Below are positions 6,829 through 10,899 of a stretch of DNA of 10,899 nucleotides, one piece after another. The DNA lies in the NCBI GenBank assembly GCA_017548805.1, contig JAFYZE010000043.1:1-10899 (forward strand), read 5' to 3'. Made by a program: the position numbers and the translations under genes. Origin of the DNA: Bacteroidales bacterium. Lineage in GTDB: Bacteria > Bacteroidota > Bacteroidia > Bacteroidales > UBA932. Position 1 is the first letter of the stretch, and the number at the start of each line of letters is the position of its first letter. The notes beneath the pieces are model-generated. The model was not told where the DNA came from and did no database searches. It saw nothing but the letters and a program-made list of their open reading frames with translations.

Positions 6829-7575
6829 ATGCGCATATCCAGGCTCATCATCGCGGGGCTTTTGATCTCCGCAGCCCTCGTATCCTGTTCGAAAAAGAAA
6901 GCCGTAGCCCCGGAAATGGACAGCAGCGGATTCGTAAACCTCACCGACGTCGTCCCGGACGCCATCATCGAGGCACGCTATTTCGCCACCTACAATTTCG
7001 TCGGAGCGCGGGTGGACGGATATCTTGAGCCGGTGGCTCTCTACACGCGTGAAGCTGCCGAAGCGCTCAAGGAGGTCAGTGACGACGTCATCAAGCAGGG
7101 CTACCGCCTCAAGGTCTATGACGCTTATCGTCCGCAGTGTGCAGTGGACCATTTCGTCCGATGGGGAAAGGATCTGGCGGATTCACTTATGAAGCCGTAT
7201 TTCTATCCCGAGCAGGACAAGGCTTTTCTCTTCGAGAGAGGCTACATCGCCGAGAAGTCAGGCCATACCCGCGGCTCGGCCATCGACCTGACCCTGTTCG
7301 ACATGGCTACAGGCAAGGAACTCGACATGGGCGGGGTCCATGACTGGTTCGGCATCGAAAGCCATCCCGACTATGGCGGCAATCCAGAGACCGGCGAATA
7401 CACCGGCGGAGTGGACATTACTGAAGAACAGTTCTGCAACAGGATGATCCTGCGCAGGGCCATGCTGCGCCACGGTTTCAAGCCATACGACTGCGAATGG
7501 TGGCACTTCTCGCTTGAGGACGAGCCGTACCCCGACACCTACTTCAATTTCCCGGTAAAGACCCTGGAGCGCTAA
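6829..7575 (+). CDS. M15D D-alanyl-D-alanine dipeptidase lipoprotein (VanX/DdpX-like)
   Basis: This family consists of zinc dipeptidases that cleave D-Ala-D-Ala. The 248-residue protein has a lipoprotein signal with lipobox LVSC, putting the lipidated Cys at residue 20, so it should be anchored on the periplasmic side of a membrane. The M15D motifs are complete: DAYRP with Arg101, SGHTRGSAIDL with zinc ligands His146 and Asp153, and EWWH with catalytic Glu223 and ligand His226. The spacings match VanX. It lies 11 nt after the S41 protease and has no vanH, vanA or two-component genes beside it, so a role in recycling or trimming peptidoglycan dipeptide is more likely than glycopeptide resistance (inference). 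Its stop overlaps that of the convergent U32 gene. Confidence 0.92.
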   Translation: MRISRLIIAGLLISAALVSCSKKKAVAPEMDSSGFVNLTDVVPDAIIEARYFATYNFVGARVDGYLEPVALYTREAAEALKEVSDDVIKQGYRLKVYDAYRPQCAVDHFVRWGKDLADSLMKPYFYPEQDKAFLFERGYIAEKSGHTRGSAIDLTLFDMATGKELDMGGVHDWFGIESHPDYGGNPETGEYTGGVDITEEQFCNRMILRRAMLRHGFKPYDCEWWHFSLEDEPYPDTYFNFPVKTLER

Positions 7576-8819
7576 GACCTGTCGACCCAGAGATAAAGCT
7601 TGTCGCCGCGGCGGAGACGCTCTCCGCCTGGAACGGCGACTGAGCAGGCGACGCCTTTGGCGACCTCCTGCACCGGCTGGAAATCCACCCGGATGTCTTC
7701 CGCAGTGAATTCAACCACTCCCGTACTCGGACCTATCACCATCACTTCGTCACCCGCGTGCAGCGGCGCCGACTCGACCTGGATTTCGGCCACGCCGATG
7801 CGGGCGAACCAGTTGGTGACCTTGCCGCAATAGACTTTATTCTTCTTGGCCTGGCTGCCGTAGATGGCGCTCCACTGACCCATATAGGCTCCCTGGTAAT
7901 AACCGTCCCAGAAACCGCGGTTGAACACGTCGGCGAGCGACTCCTTGAGGGAGGCAGCGAGCTCCGGCGTGTACGAGCCGTCGCAGACGGCGTCGGCGGC
8001 ACGCCGGTAGCAGGCGGCGCAGCGCTTCACATATTCAGCGCTGCGCGCCCGCCCCTCTATCTTGAACACCTTGACCCCGGCCTCGACGATCTTGTCCATG
8101 AAGTCGATAGTACAGAGGTCCTTGGGGGACATCAGGTACTTGTTGTCCACGACGAGGTCGAAGCCGGTCTCCTCGTCGGTGAGATGATAGCCGCGCCTGC
8201 ACACCTGAAGGCATGCGCCGCGGTTGGCGGAGGTCCCGTACTCCGCCAGGGACAGGTAGCATTTGCCGCTGACGGCCATGCAGAGCGCTCCGTGCGCGAA
8301 CATCTCGATGCGCACGGGCTTCCCGGACGGGCCGGTGATGCCCTCGCGCAAGACGAGATCATGGATGTCGCGCACCTGGTCGAGGCGCAGTTCGCGCGCG
8401 AGCACGACCACATCCGCGAACTGCGCATAGAAGCGCAGCGCCTCGATATTGGATATGCTCAACTGCGTGGAAATATGCACCTCCAGGCCTATCCGGCGTG
8501 CGTAAAGGATCGCAGCCATGTCCGAGGCGATGACGGCGTCTATGCCGGCCTGCTTCGCCAGGTCCAGCACACGCCTGGCCTCGTCCATCTCCTCGTCATA
8601 GAGGGTGATGTTCAGGGTCATGTAGCCCTTGATGCCGTTTTCACGGCAGATGCGCATAATTTCCGGCAGGTCCTCCGCCTTGAAATTGTTCGCGGAGTGG
8701 GAGCGCATGTTCAGGTGCCCGATGCCGAAATAGACCGAATCGGCACCGCCCTGGACCGCTGCCGCGAGGCACTCGAAATTGCCCGCAGGGGCCATTATCT
8801 CCAGCTCCTTCCTGTCCAT
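7572..8819 (-). CDS. U32-family protein, TrhP/YegQ-like tRNA hydroxylation factor
   Basis: Members of this family are annotated as U32 peptidases, but the best-studied bacterial relatives (TrhP, RlhA of E. coli) are needed for prephenate-dependent hydroxylation of tRNA or 23S rRNA. The 415-residue protein has a TIM-barrel-like first part starting LEIMAPAGNFECLAAAVQGGAD. The U32 signature EMFAHGALCMAVSGKC begins near 172, with four conserved cysteines at 180, 187, 203 and 207 (SANRGACLQVCRRGY) that could hold an Fe-S cluster. KIEGRARSAEYV is at 253-264, and a beta-rich C-terminal domain begins near 325 (VYCGKVTNWFARIGVAEIQV). Length and this C-terminal domain favour TrhP over the larger RlhA. 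It lies 6 nt downstream of the isoprenyl synthase gene on the same strand. Family certain; exact RNA target inferred. Confidence 0.9.
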   Translation of the reverse strand: MDRKELEIMAPAGNFECLAAAVQGGADSVYFGIGHLNMRSHSANNFKAEDLPEIMRICRENGIKGYMTLNITLYDEEMDEARRVLDLAKQAGIDAVIASDMAAILYARRIGLEVHISTQLSISNIEALRFYAQFADVVVLARELRLDQVRDIHDLVLREGITGPSGKPVRIEMFAHGALCMAVSGKCYLSLAEYGTSANRGACLQVCRRGYHLTDEETGFDLVVDNKYLMSPKDLCTIDFMDKIVEAGVKVFKIEGRARSAEYVKRCAACYRRAADAVCDGSYTPELAASLKESLADVFNRGFWDGYYQGAYMGQWSAIYGSQAKKNKVYCGKVTNWFARIGVAEIQVESAPLHAGDEVMVIGPSTGVVEFTAEDIRVDFQPVQEVAKGVACSVAVPGGERLRRGDKLYLWVDRS

Positions 8820-8825
8820 GGCGGC

Positions 8826-9806
8826 TTATTTTGCGCGGGAGACCAGAGAGTCCGCGAAGCGGCGGAGCATCTCCATACGGACGCCGCTGACATTGACCTT
8901 GAGCGCGGCGTCCATAGCCAGCGTGGTGAGCCGCGCGACTTCCTCGCGGGCGTCGGCGTCAACTCCGAGACGGTTGTAGATGTCCTTGACGGCCAATATC
9001 CTGGCTGCGCGCTGCTCCTCTGTGTCCACCGGCAGCGCCATGGCCTCGAACAACTCTTCCTTGTCCTCGGCCTTCTCAAGGGCGCGGGTCGTCAGCCAGC
9101 TCTTCTTGCCGTTGACGATGTCGCCGCCGATGGGCTTGCCGAAGACTTTCTCGTCGCCATAGGCGTCGAGGTAGTCGTCGGCCACCTGGAAAGCGAGGCC
9201 GAGCCTGTATCCGTAGTCATAGAGGAAATCGGCGTCCAAGTCGGAAGCGCCTCCGATGAGCGCACCAATCTTGGCCGAGCAGGCCAGCAGGACGGCGGTC
9301 TTGAGGCCTATCATCTTCATGTAATCCTCCATCGGGACCTGCGGGAACCTCTCGAAATCCATGTCCAGCTGCTGGCCTTCGCAGACCTCAGCGGCCGTGC
9401 GGGTGAAGAGGTCAAGGACCTTGGTCCGCACCCGCTCGGGAGTCATCGCCATGCGGCGGTAGCTGTCGATATTCATCACGTCGCCGGAAAGGATAGCGGT
9501 ATCCTCGCCCCATTTCTTCCACACCGTCGGTACTCCCCTGCGCAGAGGGGAACGGTCCATGATGTCGTCGTGGATGAGCGTGAACGAATGGAAAACCTCC
9601 AAGGCGAGCGCCGGCTCAATGATCTCGTTGTAGAGATCGTCCTTGAAGATGGAGTAGGTCAGGATGCAGAGTTTAGGGCGGATGCGCTTCCCGCCTATCG
9701 AAATCATGTAGCGCAGAGGGTCATAAAGGCCCGCAGGAGCAGCCGGAAACTCGATCTCCTCGAAGATCTCCTTTACCGTCCTGTTGATATATGCTTCGGA
9801 AATCAT
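8826..9806 (-). CDS. Polyprenyl (farnesyl/geranylgeranyl-type) diphosphate synthase
   Basis: This trans-isoprenyl diphosphate synthase condenses isopentenyl diphosphate with allylic diphosphates, feeding quinone and undecaprenyl carrier synthesis. The 326-residue protein has GGKRIRP (38-44), the first Asp-rich motif DDIMD (80-84) followed by RSPLRRGVPT, GDV (108-110), the GLKTAVLL segment (167-174) and the second Asp-rich motif DDYLD (210-214) preceded by FQVA. The first motif lacks the two-residue insertion of E. coli IspA-type enzymes, and Phe75 lies five residues before it. In known enzymes that arrangement goes with short products (C15-C20), so a long-chain product is less likely. It is first in a two-gene unit with the U32 gene and has its own promoter facing rsgA. 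Confidence 0.92.
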   Translation of the reverse strand: MISEAYINRTVKEIFEEIEFPAAPAGLYDPLRYMISIGGKRIRPKLCILTYSIFKDDLYNEIIEPALALEVFHSFTLIHDDIMDRSPLRRGVPTVWKKWGEDTAILSGDVMNIDSYRRMAMTPERVRTKVLDLFTRTAAEVCEGQQLDMDFERFPQVPMEDYMKMIGLKTAVLLACSAKIGALIGGASDLDADFLYDYGYRLGLAFQVADDYLDAYGDEKVFGKPIGGDIVNGKKSWLTTRALEKAEDKEELFEAMALPVDTEEQRAARILAVKDIYNRLGVDADAREEVARLTTLAMDAALKVNVSGVRMEMLRRFADSLVSRAK

Positions 9807-9827
9807 TAAACCTGAGATTAGTCACAT

Positions 9828-9858
9828 CAAAGGTAATCATTTTTCCCGGATTGGACAA
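9828..9858 (-). promoter_or_regulatory. Candidate promoter of the isoprenyl synthase-U32 unit
   Basis: On the minus strand TTG (9856-9858), a 20-nt spacer and TACCTTTG (9828-9835) fit the Bacteroidota -33/-7 pattern. The implied leader is roughly 15-20 nt before the ATG at 9806. Its -33 element lies 2 nt from that of the divergent rsgA promoter. Confidence 0.65.
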
Positions 9859-9881
9859 TTCGCGGAAAGTGCGTAATTTTG
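9851..9881 (+). promoter_or_regulatory. Candidate promoter of rsgA
   Basis: TTG (9851-9853), a 20-nt spacer and TAATTTTG (9874-9881) match the Bacteroidota consensus. The -7 box ends only 5 nt before the rsgA ATG at 9887, so transcription would start at or next to the start codon. Confidence 0.65.
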
Positions 9882-9886
9882 CGGAG

Positions 9887-10867
9887 ATGAAAGGAGAAGC
9901 GACAGTTGTCAAGAATGCCGGCAGCCACTACCTGTTGAGCTGCCTGCCGGAATGGGACCTGTTCCCGGCCGTGCTGCGCGGCCGCATCCGGCTCAAAGGG
10001 AGCTCCGCCACCAATCCGGTGGCGGTCGGCGACCGCGTGAGCTGGGAGTGGGAGGGCGCCGGGGGCGCTGCGGCAGGCGCGGCCTTCGCAGAAGGCGCCC
10101 GGCCGACGCCTGAGCACCCGGCCACCATCACGCAGGTGCACGAGCGGCGCAACTACGTCATCCGCCGCTCCACCAACCTCTCGCGTCAGGCGCATGTCAT
10201 CGCTGCCAACGTCGATGAGGCCTTCATCATAGTGTCGCTGTATTTCCCTGAGATCAAACTGCCATTCCTGGACAGGATACTCGTCACCTGCGAGGTCTAC
10301 AACGTGCCGGTAACCATAGTACTGAACAAGGTCGACCTTTACAGGGATTTCGCTGCGGATCAGATAGAGGATTTCCGCCACATATACGAAGGGGCGGGCT
10401 ACCGCGTCATAGAGACCTCGGCCCGTACGGGCGAGGGCATCGATGCGCTCCGCGCTGCTATGGGCACCCGGGTGTGCCTGCTTTCAGGCGAGTCCGGCGT
10501 GGGCAAATCATCCATCATCAAGGCCATCGACCCCGCGCTCGACCCCAAAGTTGGGCTGATATCCGCCGCTCACCTGCAGGGCAAGCATACTACGTCGCTT
10601 TACGAGATGTACCGGACCGTGGACGGCGCCTGCATCATCGATTCCCCGGGACTCAGGGGCTTCGGACTGGTGGACCTCAAGAAGGAGGAGATCGCACTCT
10701 ATTTCCCCGAGATGCTCGAAGCCTCCCGCCAATGCCGCTTCACCCCCTGCACGCACACGCATGAACCGGGCTGCGCCGTCAAGGCGGCCGTGGACGAGGG
10801 CCGCATAAGTGCGGAGCGCTACAACTCCTACCTCGGGATGCTCGAGGAGGACACCAAATTCCGCTAG
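9887..10867 (+). CDS. rsgA: Ribosome small subunit-dependent GTPase A (RsgA/YjeQ)
   Basis: RsgA is a circularly permuted GTPase that checks late maturation of the 30S subunit. The 326-residue protein has an N-terminal OB fold (1-100), then GTPase motifs in permuted order: NKVD (G4, 147-150), TSA (G5, 177-179), GESGVGKSS (G1, 201-209), HTTSLYEMY (switch region, 234-242) and DSPGLRGFGL (G3, 252-261). The C-terminal zinc finger has Cys283, Cys288, His290 and Cys296, the same spacing as E. coli YjeQ. The ATG at 9887 is chosen because the OB fold starts MKGEATVVKN; the open frame to 9791 runs through the promoter and the facing gene's start. A Gly/Ala-rich insert (about residues 57-78, including GAGGAAAGAAFAEGARP) enlarges one OB-fold loop. 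Confidence 0.96.
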   Translation: MKGEATVVKNAGSHYLLSCLPEWDLFPAVLRGRIRLKGSSATNPVAVGDRVSWEWEGAGGAAAGAAFAEGARPTPEHPATITQVHERRNYVIRRSTNLSRQAHVIAANVDEAFIIVSLYFPEIKLPFLDRILVTCEVYNVPVTIVLNKVDLYRDFAADQIEDFRHIYEGAGYRVIETSARTGEGIDALRAAMGTRVCLLSGESGVGKSSIIKAIDPALDPKVGLISAAHLQGKHTTSLYEMYRTVDGACIIDSPGLRGFGLVDLKKEEIALYFPEMLEASRQCRFTPCTHTHEPGCAVKAAVDEGRISAERYNSYLGMLEEDTKFR

Positions 10868-10878
10868 CCTCTCCCCCG

Positions 10879-10899
10879 ATGAACGCACTTAACAAGGAG
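10879..10899 (+). CDS. Possible start of the next gene (first 7 codons only)
   Basis: An ATG 11 nt after the rsgA stop opens a frame reading MNALNKE to the window edge. The spacing is like that of other co-directional pairs in this window, and no promoter is visible between the genes. Seven residues are too few to name a product, and the ATG could be fortuitous. Confidence 0.4.

Noticed and set aside
6829..7575. VanX-type gene as evidence of a glycopeptide resistance cluster
   Set aside because: No vanH, D-Ala-D-Lac ligase, vanY or VanRS genes are adjacent, and neighbours are housekeeping; intrinsic dipeptide metabolism is the simpler reading.
7758..9809. 683-codon open frame on the + strand opposite the U32 and isoprenyl synthase genes
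   Set aside because: It is a shadow frame made by high GC and codon bias. It spans two well-recognised genes on the other strand, its sequence resembles no family, and its end lies over the promoter region.
1..10899. Defence system, CRISPR array, prophage or transposase
   Set aside because: Nearly all sequence is explained by recognisable core genes. The only repeats are the uvrA element and the intergenic palindromes, neither of which has the regular repeat-spacer structure or associated genes of such systems.

Overview
The window looks like ordinary core chromosome from a GC-rich member of the Bacteroidales (Bacteroidota), probably an uncultured gut-type lineage. Three things point there. 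Four candidate promoters match the Bacteroidota -7 consensus TAnnTTTG, three of them with a TTG-type -33 element 19-20 nt upstream. Genes lack obvious Shine-Dalgarno sequences. The protein set (a two-EamA-repeat exporter, a RecO without cysteines, an S41 protease of about 545 residues, a large-type nucleoside kinase core) fits that phylum. The taxonomic placement is inference from these traits; no marker gene search was possible.

Layout. Positions 1-3547 (+): the 3' part of uvrA, a nucleoside (uridine-type) kinase overlapping it by ATGA, and an EamA/DMT transporter, probably one operon. Positions 3544-4779 (-): rdgB followed by recO, converging on the transporter with overlapping stop codons. 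Positions 4780-5179: a divergent intergenic region with promoters and a set of palindromic repeats spaced exactly 52 nt apart. Positions 5180-7575 (+): a secreted S41 C-terminal-processing protease and a VanX-like D-Ala-D-Ala dipeptidase lipoprotein, probably co-transcribed. Positions 7572-9806 (-): a polyprenyl (short-chain isoprenyl) diphosphate synthase followed by a U32-family tRNA-hydroxylation-type protein, converging on the dipeptidase, again with overlapping stops. Positions 9807-9886: compact back-to-back promoters. Positions 9887-10867 (+): rsgA, then the first seven codons of a possible next gene.

Functionally the genes are housekeeping: DNA repair (uvrA, recO), nucleotide pool sanitation and salvage (rdgB, nucleoside kinase), envelope proteolysis and peptidoglycan dipeptide turnover (S41, M15D), isoprenoid synthesis, tRNA modification and ribosome assembly. 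I see no defence island, CRISPR array, phage, transposase, rRNA or tRNA.

The signals not explained by the genes are small. The strongest is a highly structured palindromic element of about 112 bp inserted in frame inside uvrA (499-610), comparable in style to palindromic elements known inside Rickettsia proteins. Next is the 52-nt-phased GTGAACAAAA palindrome series at 4916-5034. Also notable are -7 promoter elements lying only 5-6 nt before the ATG of rdgB and rsgA, which suggests leaderless mRNAs, and a nucleoside kinase lacking the usual ThrRS-like N-terminal part.
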